Shown here: in pieces, positions 1 to 6,279 of the stretch
Numbering within the stretch: position 1 is the stretch's first letter
Layout: each line of letters opens with the position of its first letter
Assembly (NCBI GenBank): GCA_003820635.1
Contig: RPOS01000132.1
Coordinates: 1-8,492, forward strand
Length of the DNA stretch: 8,492 bases
Direction: 5' to 3'
Source: Verrucomicrobiaceae bacterium
GTDB taxonomy: Bacteria; Verrucomicrobiota; Verrucomicrobiae; Verrucomicrobiales; Akkermansiaceae
Program-made: the position numbers and the translations under genes
The notes under the pieces: model-generated
Databases searched by the model: none
Seen by the model: only the letters and a program-made list of their open reading frames with translations
Told to the model about the DNA's origin: nothing

Positions 1-57
1 GGCGCACCGACGATTCGTGACGTGGTCTTGTTCCCGTTGCTCAAGCGGAGAGAGTAG
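1..57 (+). CDS. lysS: Lysyl-tRNA synthetase (class II), C-terminal end only
   Basis: Only the last 18 codons and a TAG stop are present. The encoded tail, GAPTIRDVVLFPLLKRRE, matches the end of class II lysyl-tRNA synthetases. These finish with a motif-3 helix region containing a conserved (T)IRDVxLFPxx stretch just before the stop. The enzyme charges tRNA-Lys with lysine in the cytoplasm. The catalytic core lies outside the window, so nothing can be said about its completeness. The stop is followed 24 nt later by the start of the four-helix-bundle gene on the same strand, with no hairpin plus T-run between them, so readthrough transcription into that gene is likely. The identification relies on one short but characteristic motif; class II aspartyl- or asparaginyl-tRNA synthetases have related but different ends. 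Confidence 0.78.
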   Translation, partial: GAPTIRDVVLFPLLKRRE

Positions 58-81
58 CGGCCTTCAGGAAACATCAGGCTC

Positions 82-729
82 ATGAACAAGGATTATCCGG
101 ATGGGAATGATGGGAAAGATGGGAAGCATGATTCCTATTACTCCCATGCATCCCATTCACCAAAGCCGGAACCCGAGCGCGTTCTCCCGCCTCGCGGCGA
201 CTACCGGACTCTTCGCTCCTATCAAAAATCCGAGGTCATCTATGACATCACCTACCGCTTCGCGCACAAGCATCTCTCCCGCGGCGACCGGACCATCGAT
301 CAAATGATCCAGTCCGCGCGTCCCGGGAAACAGAACATTCTGGAAGGTAGCAAGGCCGCGCAGACTTCCAAGGAAATGGAGATCAAGCTCACCAACGTCG
401 CGCGCGCCAGTTTGGAGGAACTGCTCGACGATTATCGCGATTTTCTGCGGGTCCGGGATCACATCCTCAGGGACAAGGAATCCAAAGAAGCCCGCTTCGT
501 CCGCCGCTTGGGTTCCAAAACACCCCAGACTTTCGAGTTGTATCGAGATTTCATGGACACACGTCCGCGGGAAGTCGTGGCGAACATCGTCATTTGCCTG
601 ATCCACCAAGCCAATTACCTCCTCGATCAGCAGCTCAAGACCCTCGAAAAAGAGTTCATCGAACAAGGTGGCTTGCGCGAGCGCATGACCCGTGTTCGCC
701 TCGCGAATCGGAACCGAAATCGGAACTGA
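82..729 (+). CDS. Four-helix-bundle protein with suffix domain
   Basis: The 215-residue protein belongs to the 23S-intervening-sequence-type four-helix-bundle family, in the version with a C-terminal 'suffix'. Family hallmarks are visible. A first helix leads in (YRTLRSYQKSEVIYDITYRF, residues 41-60), followed by the loop-helix ARPGKQNILEGS (79-90). The highly conserved LTNVARASLEELLDDYRDF is at 103-121. After a variable insert (about 126-160) comes another helix (164-190), and the suffix EFIEQGGLRERMTRVRL is at 191-207. The molecular role of the family is unknown; relatives form helical-bundle oligomers. Residues 7-27 are low-complexity and encoded by a 9-nt repeat, so they probably do not belong to the fold. 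The ATG at 82 has AGGA 12 nt upstream, and no better in-frame start exists before the domain. The C-terminal NRNRNRN comes from another short repeat (about 706-727). It lies directly behind lysS, probably as a later arrival. Confidence 0.85.
   Translation: MNKDYPDGNDGKDGKHDSYYSHASHSPKPEPERVLPPRGDYRTLRSYQKSEVIYDITYRFAHKHLSRGDRTIDQMIQSARPGKQNILEGSKAAQTSKEMEIKLTNVARASLEELLDDYRDFLRVRDHILRDKESKEARFVRRLGSKTPQTFELYRDFMDTRPREVVANIVICLIHQANYLLDQQLKTLEKEFIEQGGLRERMTRVRLANRNRNRN
101..157 (+). repeat. Inverted array of 9-nt ATGGGANNN units inside the coding sequence
   Basis: Three direct units read ATGGGAATG, ATGGGAAAG and ATGGGAAGC (101-127). The next stretch (128-157), read on the other strand, gives the same kind of unit: ATGGGATGC, ATGGGAGTA and ATAGGAATC. 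The array is therefore three units forward and three reversed, all on a 9-nt period, with TGGGA and TCCCA blocks able to pair. In the reading frame of the surrounding gene it encodes DGN-DGK-DGK followed by H/Y/S-rich triplets. All units are multiples of three, so gain or loss of units would keep the frame. The function is unknown. Confidence 0.7.
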
Positions 730-792
730 TACCTACCATGAATGTCCACGCGAACCGAGAGCAGTTCGAACGGATCCAATCGGCGTTCAATC

Positions 793-2823
793 TCAAATGC
801 CCGGCAATCTCCCGCTCCTGAACACCATCAGCCTCTGGCCTGCGCGCGTGAAGCCCATGTAGAGCATCCTCGTGTGATCGCGGCGGAGGTCGCCGCGTTC
901 GTCTTCGGAAAGCCGGAGGTCGCCCTCGGACTCCAGCAGGTGGTCCATGCCTAACAACATCACCACCGGCGCTTCCAGACCGGTGGCGGCGTTGAGGGTG
1001 GTCACGGTGCAGAAGGCTTGCGGCGGAACGGGGCCGGATTTGGCATCGTGGACCTGCCCGGAGCCGAGCCTGCGTTCCAGTGCCTTGCGCAGCACGGATT
1101 CGAGCGAACTGTTGGCATGGATGATGAGGAGTTTCCCGGCTTGCAAACCGCTCTCGCGCAGAGCGTGCGCTTCGTTGACGGCGCGGGCGATCTCCTCCTG
1201 TGGACTTGGAACATGGACTTCCACCGGAGGTTCTCCCTCTTCGGAAATGGACGCCAGGAGCGCGTCATCCGGCACGTTGAGGTCCGCTTCGTTTTCATCC
1301 GGATCATGACGGCTTTCGTAAAATTCCCGGGCGAAACGCAGGATGGCCCGGGTGTTGCGGTAGGCTTGCAATAGCTTCGTCGTGCGCCCGCGGACTTCGA
1401 TGCCCGCGGCGATCCATGACTGGCGGCGGCGGAGGAATCCCTGCGTGGGATCCGCCGCAAGAAACAAATGCCCGCCCGGACTGAGCGCGGCGGTGACGAT
1501 TTCAAACCACGCCTTGGCGAAGAATTGCGCCTCGTCCACGAACACCGCGTCGTAGCAGGGAAACGGCAGGCTCGCCTCGATCACGGCCGCCTCGTGGAAA
1601 CGCAGCGCGATGTTGTGCCAATCGGTGGCGCGCTTCTCCTTCTGCTCGTGCTGATAGGTGTGGAACAGGCTCCACATTTCCTCACGCTGGTTTCCACGGA
1701 ACGAAGTGCCGCGGCCGCTGCGGTCGGCATTCTGATAGAGATCCCTGGTGAGCAGTCGGTGGTCCTTGATCCAGCCGATCTCGTCGGCGAGAAACGCGGT
1801 CGAGAATTTTGCGAGTGATGGAAATGATTCCTTCATGCGCGACACGGCGCGCTCGATGTCCGACGGCCACCACATGTGCTCCTCCCATTTTCCGAGACTT
1901 CTTGCCGCCCACTGGAAGAACGTGGAGCATGTGAGGTTTTTAGGGAGTGCCGCGAGACACTTCGAGCGGCGTTCGAGTTCGAAGCGCAAGGGTTTGTTGT
2001 GGGTGAGCACGAGCACCCGCGCGTCCGGGTGCAAGCGGGCCGCCAGCAAGGCCCGGTAAAGAAGCACAAGCGACTTTCCACTGCCCGCCACGCCCGTGAC
2101 CAAGCGGACGGACGCGGGGTTTTCGCCGACGATTTCCTCATGCTCCGGCAGCAGGTCGATGTCGTTCTTCACGCACCATTCCTGATCGAAATCAAGGAAG
2201 CGGGACGGCAGGTTTGGAGCCGTGTTGCGGTCCATCGGCGTCCGCGCGACGAAGGAGCCCGGCACTTCCGACTCGGGTGTGAACGCCCGCCGCAAATGGT
2301 GCAGCCCCGGCTCCGGCAAGGCCGCCATGGCCAGCGCCTCCAGACGCCGCGTGAAATGGGCCGACTGCATTTGCCGCAGGCCGAGATAGGATGCGTCCGT
2401 TTCTCCGCTTTTCAGCATCACGACCTCGTCCACCGTGCCTTCGCTTACATTCGGGAAAACGACGAGGCGTTTGAGCGGCAGGTCGCCCGCCAGCGGACCT
2501 AACAATGCACTCGATCGCGCCACGAATTTTTCCAACAGATCGCTTTCCATCCGCCCGAGGTCTTCAGGCCGAAGCGCCTCGTCCTGATTGAAAAAATCCC
2601 CCTGCAAGGCGGATTCCGCGAGTTGCTGGGTGGTCTCGGCCACCTGGATGAGGAATGCGTGGCGTTCCCGCCAGACAAGGAAGACTTGCGGGCGCTGTTC
2701 GGATTTGTTCTCCAGCGAGAGCCATGCGGTGAAGTCGTCGGGCAGGGTTTTCAAAACCCGGTAGAAGGCCGCGAATGCTTTGCTTGGCCGGCCGCGCGGC
2801 TTGGATGGAATGATTTTCGCCAT
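793..2823 (-). CDS. UvrD-like superfamily 1A helicase / ATPase with unrecognised N-terminal region
   Basis: The 676-residue protein carries a full set of UvrD-type SF1 motifs in order. Walker A GVAGSGKS is at 244-251 and motif Ia LVLTHNKPL at 271-279. Walker B VFVDEAQ is at 427-433 and motif III LFLAADPTQGF at 453-463. Motif IV with its arginine, LQAYRNTR, is at 485-492. Motif V is VTTLNAATGLEAPVV at 607-621, and motif VI LYMGFTRAGQRLMV is at 654-667. It should be an ATP-dependent translocase or helicase on single-stranded nucleic acid, probably 3'-5' as in UvrD relatives. Motif V has NAATGLE instead of the common HxxKGLE. Residues 1-235 are not recognised; the V/L-rich stretch near 46-62 sits where some relatives carry a NERD nuclease domain, but no clear D...ExK catalytic set is visible. 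The ATG is one base after the stop of the upstream helicase gene, so translation is probably coupled. No Shine-Dalgarno or downstream terminator is evident. Helicase identity is firm; cellular role is not. Confidence 0.85.
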   Translation of the reverse strand: MAKIIPSKPRGRPSKAFAAFYRVLKTLPDDFTAWLSLENKSEQRPQVFLVWRERHAFLIQVAETTQQLAESALQGDFFNQDEALRPEDLGRMESDLLEKFVARSSALLGPLAGDLPLKRLVVFPNVSEGTVDEVVMLKSGETDASYLGLRQMQSAHFTRRLEALAMAALPEPGLHHLRRAFTPESEVPGSFVARTPMDRNTAPNLPSRFLDFDQEWCVKNDIDLLPEHEEIVGENPASVRLVTGVAGSGKSLVLLYRALLAARLHPDARVLVLTHNKPLRFELERRSKCLAALPKNLTCSTFFQWAARSLGKWEEHMWWPSDIERAVSRMKESFPSLAKFSTAFLADEIGWIKDHRLLTRDLYQNADRSGRGTSFRGNQREEMWSLFHTYQHEQKEKRATDWHNIALRFHEAAVIEASLPFPCYDAVFVDEAQFFAKAWFEIVTAALSPGGHLFLAADPTQGFLRRRQSWIAAGIEVRGRTTKLLQAYRNTRAILRFAREFYESRHDPDENEADLNVPDDALLASISEEGEPPVEVHVPSPQEEIARAVNEAHALRESGLQAGKLLIIHANSSLESVLRKALERRLGSGQVHDAKSGPVPPQAFCTVTTLNAATGLEAPVVMLLGMDHLLESEGDLRLSEDERGDLRRDHTRMLYMGFTRAGQRLMVFRSGRLPGI

Positions 2824-2824
2824 G

Positions 2825-4540
2825 TCAGTCAGCGGCTTCTAACAGCGAGAGGGCCAGCGCCGGGTTTTCGTCATGGGCGGCGTTTCTCTCCAGCCAATCG
2901 CGGAATCGTTTCGAGTGCACCAGCACCACCTTGGTCCGCGCGCGGGTGACGGCCACATTCAATCTCTGCGGATAAGTCAGAAACATGGCGAGCCGGTCCA
3001 TGAAAGCGTCATCGGAAACCACGAAGGAAACGATCATCGCCTCGCGCTCCTGGCCTTGAAAACGCTCGACGGTGTCCACCGCGAGTTTGCCGATCTCCGG
3101 CCATTTCGCGAAGCGCTCGAAGCGCAGCAGATTCCTCACCCGCGCCGCCTGCGCGCGAAACGGCACGACCACGCCGATTTCGCCGGGAGCGAGCCCGCCC
3201 TCCAGCATTTCCTCGATCAGCGCCGCCACTTCGTCCGCCTCCTCGGTGGACGAAACCCGGTTTCCCTCGTGCCCGATTTCCACCCGGACCATCGACGGCT
3301 CGGGACCGAGAAGTCCGGGACGCTTCGGCGGGGATTTCAAAACGAACCGGTGACCGGCGTTCGCACGGGCGGCGACGAGTTCCCCCTGATAGAAATTCTC
3401 CGATGGCCAGCGGGCAAGCGGTTCGTTCAAGCGGTAGGTGGTTTTAAGCATCGTCTGACCGCCGTTCTTCGAAAGCCGCGCGAACACCGAATCCTCCGCG
3501 GCATCGCCGACCGGACGTTGCACCACCGGCGGAAGCTGCTGGCGGTCGCCGAAGAAAAACCAACGCCGCGCCCGCAACATCGGCATGATCGCCGCCTCGA
3601 CTCGCATCTGGCTGGTTTCATCGATCACCGCCACATCGAACCGCGCCTCGCATGCGCGGCTCGAAAAAAGCGCGAATGGCGTCGCGCCGATCACATACGG
3701 CCCCTCGTGATCCAAAAGACCGGTGGCGGCGAAGTCATCCCTGAACTCGATCCCCTCTCCATCGTGGGGAAATGGATCGGACACTTTGAAAACCGGGCAA
3801 TCCACCATCGGCAAGACTTTTCGCAAGGCATGATGGATGGCGCGATGCGTGAACGCCGTGAGCAGAACGCGCTGCCCTTGTTCCACCAACTTGCCCACCA
3901 GACCCGCGAGAGCATGCGTTTTCCCGGTTCCTGGCGGACCTTGCACGAGATGGAATCGCTCCGCAGCAAGGCACATGGCGGCCGCGTCGATCTGCGATTC
4001 GTCCATACCGGATTCCCCGAGCGCATCGCAGAATTCGCCGTGAACCTCGAAATCGATCTCATCCCCTGCCCCGCCCAGCAGGGCAGGCAAGACCACTTCG
4101 CGACCATGGGCCGTGCCCGCCAGCTCGTGGAGCGCGCGAAGATAAAAATCCGTCAGGTCGATCATTTCCTCATCCAGCGACCATCCATCCCGCGCCTGGA
4201 TCGCCGCCTCGTGAGGCACCGTCACGCTCAAGCCCTTGTCCGTGAGCCCGAGAAATATCGCTTCGATGAAATCCGGGCCGTCCGGCATGTTCTGGCTCAT
4301 CCGCACCCGGTCGCCCTCGCGGAAGAGCGCCATGTCGTCCTGCGACGGAACAAAATGCACCAAGGTCCGGTTTCGCACCGTCTCGGTTTGGTGGATCCGC
4401 AGCCAACCGATCGCCCGCCCTGCAAGCACCCGCTCGGGCAGCGGCTTGGCCCAGCGATTGCGGGCGTTTTCCCAGCCATGCCGCGATTCCGCCCGGACTT
4501 GACGTTCGAGGGTGTCGCGAAATTCCTCTGCCTGATTCAT
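2825..4540 (-). CDS. Upf1/IGHMBP2/DNA2-like superfamily 1B helicase (AAA domain)
   Basis: The 571-residue protein is a compact SF1B helicase. An N-terminal SH3-like/1B-type beta region is visible at about 40-112 (GRAIGWLRI, FREGDRVRM, GLSVTVPHE), as in IGHMBP2. A Q-motif-like SQIDAAAMC follows at 182-190. Walker A is GPPGTGKT (201-208), Walker B VIDETSQ (305-311) and motif III GDRQQLPPV (331-339). The arginine motif TTYRLNEPL is at 367-375 and motif IV VVPFRAQ at 458-464. Motif V VDTVERFQGQE is at 488-498 and motif VI NVAVTRART at 528-536. Family members use ATP to move 5'-3' on RNA or DNA. No fused nuclease, kinase or DUF domain is seen. The start is well fixed because an in-frame TGA lies four codons upstream of the ATG. 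AAGGA lies 15 nt upstream, rather far, inside a 12-bp palindrome. It is the first gene of a two-helicase operon diverging from rplU. The catalytic set looks intact. Confidence 0.88.
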   Translation of the reverse strand: MNQAEEFRDTLERQVRAESRHGWENARNRWAKPLPERVLAGRAIGWLRIHQTETVRNRTLVHFVPSQDDMALFREGDRVRMSQNMPDGPDFIEAIFLGLTDKGLSVTVPHEAAIQARDGWSLDEEMIDLTDFYLRALHELAGTAHGREVVLPALLGGAGDEIDFEVHGEFCDALGESGMDESQIDAAAMCLAAERFHLVQGPPGTGKTHALAGLVGKLVEQGQRVLLTAFTHRAIHHALRKVLPMVDCPVFKVSDPFPHDGEGIEFRDDFAATGLLDHEGPYVIGATPFALFSSRACEARFDVAVIDETSQMRVEAAIMPMLRARRWFFFGDRQQLPPVVQRPVGDAAEDSVFARLSKNGGQTMLKTTYRLNEPLARWPSENFYQGELVAARANAGHRFVLKSPPKRPGLLGPEPSMVRVEIGHEGNRVSSTEEADEVAALIEEMLEGGLAPGEIGVVVPFRAQAARVRNLLRFERFAKWPEIGKLAVDTVERFQGQEREAMIVSFVVSDDAFMDRLAMFLTYPQRLNVAVTRARTKVVLVHSKRFRDWLERNAAHDENPALALSLLEAAD

Positions 4541-4557
4541 TGGAAAGATGCTTCATC

Positions 4558-4569
4558 CTTCTTAAGAAG
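4558..4569. promoter_or_regulatory. 12-bp perfect palindrome upstream of helicase operon
   Basis: CTTCTTAAGAAG is a perfect palindrome lying 17 bp before the start codon of the SF1B helicase gene. On the minus strand it contains AAGAAG, and the following bases complete AAGAAGGA, the only Shine-Dalgarno-like sequence near that start. It could be an operator for a dimeric repressor, or an RNA hairpin that hides the AAGGA. Neither is shown. A 12-bp palindrome can also arise by chance, hence the low confidence. Confidence 0.3.
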
Positions 4570-4664
4570 CCCAAGCGGTGGAAGCCTGATTTCACGCGAA
4601 TCCTGCCGCAGCACCCCATATTTCCTCAAAATCCCGCCTTCCGGGCAAAAAAATCTTGCGCGCT

Positions 4665-4688
4665 GGGGAGGGCCGTGGTGTTCTCCCC
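4665..4688 (+). promoter_or_regulatory. Possible hairpin in the rplU leader
   Basis: GGGGAGGGC (4665-4673) can pair with GTTCTCCCC (4680-4688). This gives a 9-bp stem with two G-U pairs and a six-base loop, ending 41 nt before the rplU start. It sits where autoregulatory leaders of ribosomal protein operons are found, but it matches no leader class that I recognise. There is no T-run after it, so it is not a terminator. G/C-rich sequence makes such stems common by chance. No convincing -35/-10 pair was found in the 189-bp divergent region. Confidence 0.25.
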
Positions 4689-4729
4689 GCCCGCCCACGG
4701 GGGTGGACCCAAATTTTTCCCATACGGCC

Positions 4730-5041
4730 ATGGCCTACGCAGTGATCAAAACCGGCGGCAAACAATACCGCGTCCAAGAAGGCACCAAGTTCGACGTCGA
4801 GAAGCTCGACGCCGAGGTGGACTCCGAAATCAAGTTCGACGCCTTGCTCGTTGGCGAGGGCGAGAGCGTGAAAATCGGCGCTCCCACCGTTGAGGGCGCA
4901 TCGGTCACCGCCAAGGTGATCAGCCAATACCGCGGCCCCAAGGGCATCGCCTTCAAGTTCAAGCGCCGCAAGGGCTTCCACAAGACCAAGGGCTTCCGCC
5001 GCAGCCTGACCACGCTCGAGATCACCTCGATCGCCGGCTGA
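4730..5041 (+). CDS. rplU: 50S ribosomal protein L21 (bL21)
   Basis: The 103-residue protein has the normal length for bL21. The N-terminus [17 protein letters not shown] (2-18) is the family's conserved opening. Further conserved blocks are FDALLVGEG (36-44), [16 protein letters not shown] (49-64) and the basic [17 protein letters not shown] (75-91), which binds 23S rRNA. L21 is a structural component of the large subunit. The start is the ATG of MAYAVIK. The same frame is open far upstream, but only as antisense of the helicase gene, so that extension is rejected. No Shine-Dalgarno precedes it; the bases before ATG are AT- and C-rich. rpmA follows 28 nt downstream, the classic L21-L27 pair, so the two should be co-transcribed. 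Confidence 0.97.
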   Translation: MAYAVIKTGGKQYRVQEGTKFDVEKLDAEVDSEIKFDALLVGEGESVKIGAPTVEGASVTAKVISQYRGPKGIAFKFKRRKGFHKTKGFRRSLTTLEITSIAG

Positions 5042-5069
5042 TTTTTCCAACACTTACCCACTTACTTCC

Positions 5070-5321
5070 ATGGCCCATAAAAAAGGACAAGGCTCCGTCA
5101 AGAACGGTCGCGACTCACGCAGCAAGCGCCTCGGCGTGAAAAAATTCGGCGGCCAGGCCGTGATCGCCGGTAACATCCTCATCCGCCAGCGCGGCACCAA
5201 GTTCCACCCCGGCAAGGGCGTGGGCATCGGCCGCGATCACACGCTCTTCGCCCTCGTCGATGGCCGCGTGGCTTTCGACAAGGACTCCCGCCGCATCAAC
5301 GTGCTGGCCGAAGCGAACTGA
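5070..5321 (+). CDS. rpmA: 50S ribosomal protein L27 (bL27)
   Basis: The 83-residue protein is a normal-length bL27. It opens with [16 protein letters not shown], the flexible tail that reaches towards the peptidyl-transferase centre. It lacks the cleavable N-terminal extension seen in Firmicutes. The family signature [15 protein letters not shown] (34-48) and the following GRDHTLFAL (54-62) are intact. The leader between the rplU stop and this ATG contains no G at all (5041-5069), so a Shine-Dalgarno interaction is impossible; initiation must depend on another signal or on coupling with rplU. The pair ends at a strong terminator 25 nt after the stop. The GTPase gene obgE, a frequent downstream neighbour elsewhere, is absent here. 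Confidence 0.97.
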   Translation: MAHKKGQGSVKNGRDSRSKRLGVKKFGGQAVIAGNILIRQRGTKFHPGKGVGIGRDHTLFALVDGRVAFDKDSRRINVLAEAN

Positions 5322-5346
5322 GGCACTTGAGACAAATTTCCAATCC

Positions 5347-5378
5347 AAGCCGCTTTCCTCCCGGGAAGCGGCTTTTTT
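5347..5378 (+). terminator. Intrinsic terminator of the rplU-rpmA operon
   Basis: AAGCCGCTTTCC (5347-5358) pairs with GGGAAGCGGCTT (5363-5374), a near-perfect 12-bp stem with a single T-G wobble and a four-base loop. It is followed by a run of T (six T in all from 5373, four of them after the stem). It lies 25 nt after the rpmA stop and is a textbook rho-independent terminator. The next start codon begins at 5380, right after the T-run. Confidence 0.92.
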
Positions 5379-5379
5379 C

Positions 5380-6279
5380 ATGATCATGATCCGGATTTTG
5401 CTCATCGTGCTATTGGCCGTTTCCGCCACGGCGTGCCTCAGGGAGCGCGCGCTGGGCCCGCCGAAAGCGGTGGCGGTCGCCGACGATGGCCGCCTGGAGC
5501 TCAAACTGATGAGTTTCAACATCCGCTATGAAAATGCCGAGGATGTCGGCAACCGGGCATGGCCGCAGCGGGTGCCCGGCGCGGTGCGCATGATCCGCGA
5601 TGAGGCCCCGGATGTGATCGGTGTGCAGGAAGCGCTGCACGGACAGGCGGCGGACCTCTGGGCATCGCTGCCGGACTACGAATTCTTCGGCGCGGGCCGC
5701 GACGATGGCCGGCGCTCCGGCGAGTATGCCGGAATCTTTTTCCTCCGTGATCGATTCGAGCCGGATGTATCCGAGAGCGGCACCTTCTGGCTATCCGACA
5801 CGCCACAGCAGCCCGGTTCGAAGACCTGGGGCAACGGCATCCCCCGCACCGTCACCTGGCTGCGGCTGGTGGACCGCTCGACCCAGCGCGGATTCTATGT
5901 CTTCAACACGCACTGGGATCACAAGCACCAGGGCTCGCGCGAGCGCTCGGCGATGTTGCTCGCGGAACGCATCGGCAAACGGAAGCATCCGGAACAACCG
6001 GTGGTTCTGTTAGGCGATCTCAACGCGGTGGAGAAAAACCCGGGTGTCGCCGGACTGGCCCGCGAGGCGCGCTTGATCGATACCTTTCAGCAACGGCATC
6101 CCGCCGAGCCCGCGCGCACCACCCTGCATTTCTGGCGCGGCAACCGGGCCGGGCTGCTGAAAGTGGACTACATCATGGTCAGCGAGGGCGCCGAGGTGCT
6201 GACGGCTGGAATCCGCGATCAGGATCAACCGATGGTCTCGGATCATTTCCCGGTCACGGCGCGGGTGCTGTTTCCGTAG
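5380..6279 (+). CDS. Endonuclease/exonuclease/phosphatase-family hydrolase, probable lipoprotein
   Basis: The 299-residue protein has the DNase I-like (EEP) fold. The metal and catalytic motifs are visible in order: FNIRY with Asn47, GVQEA with Glu84, FNTHWDH with His178, LGDLNA with Asp213 and Asn215, VDYIMV with Asp263, and SDHFPV with Asp288 and His289. Family members are Mg-dependent phosphodiesterases or phosphatases; the substrate (nucleic acid, phospholipid or sugar phosphate) cannot be told from the sequence. The N-terminus is a short hydrophobic signal (RILLIVLLAVSATAC) ending at Cys19. This fits a lipoprotein signal, although Ala rather than Leu sits at -3, so the protein should work outside the cytoplasm. 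Start candidates are ATG 5380 and ATG 5386. Both lie within 8 nt of the terminator's last T, and no Shine-Dalgarno is present. The longer open frame upstream overlaps rpmA and is rejected. The 3' end overlaps the convergent rmlD gene by 26 bp. Confidence 0.85.
   Translation: MIMIRILLIVLLAVSATACLRERALGPPKAVAVADDGRLELKLMSFNIRYENAEDVGNRAWPQRVPGAVRMIRDEAPDVIGVQEALHGQAADLWASLPDYEFFGAGRDDGRRSGEYAGIFFLRDRFEPDVSESGTFWLSDTPQQPGSKTWGNGIPRTVTWLRLVDRSTQRGFYVFNTHWDHKHQGSRERSAMLLAERIGKRKHPEQPVVLLGDLNAVEKNPGVAGLAREARLIDTFQQRHPAEPARTTLHFWRGNRAGLLKVDYIMVSEGAEVLTAGIRDQDQPMVSDHFPVTARVLFP

Noticed and set aside
157..666. 169-codon minus-strand open frame opposite the four-helix-bundle gene
   Set aside because: Antisense shadow; the plus-strand frame carries the recognisable conserved family motifs.
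764..771. GTTCGAAC palindrome between the convergent four-helix-bundle and helicase genes, considered as a terminator
   Set aside because: Short stem, no loop and no T-run on either strand; nothing else in 730-792 forms a convincing terminator.
793..4540. Assignment of the helicase pair to a named defence system such as Gabija or Mokosh
   Set aside because: The required partners (OLD-family nuclease, kinase-fused helicase or PLD nuclease) are not in the window, so naming would be unsupported.
2873..4729. 619 open codons on the plus strand continuing in frame into rplU (an apparent 722-residue protein)
   Set aside because: It is the exact antisense of the SF1B helicase gene and has low-complexity R/H-rich composition. 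rplU homology begins exactly at the ATG at 4730, so the extension is a shadow of G+C-rich codon structure.
4541..4729. Sigma-70-like promoter boxes for rplU or the helicase operon (for example CATATT at 4617-4622, TTCACG at 4591-4596)
   Set aside because: The spacing is 20 bp and matches are poor; no pair on either strand was good enough to call.
5260..5379. Upstream extension of the hydrolase frame into rpmA
   Set aside because: The extension overlaps rpmA and the terminator and would bury the signal peptide internally. The start at 5380 or 5386 places a lipoprotein-like signal at the N-terminus.
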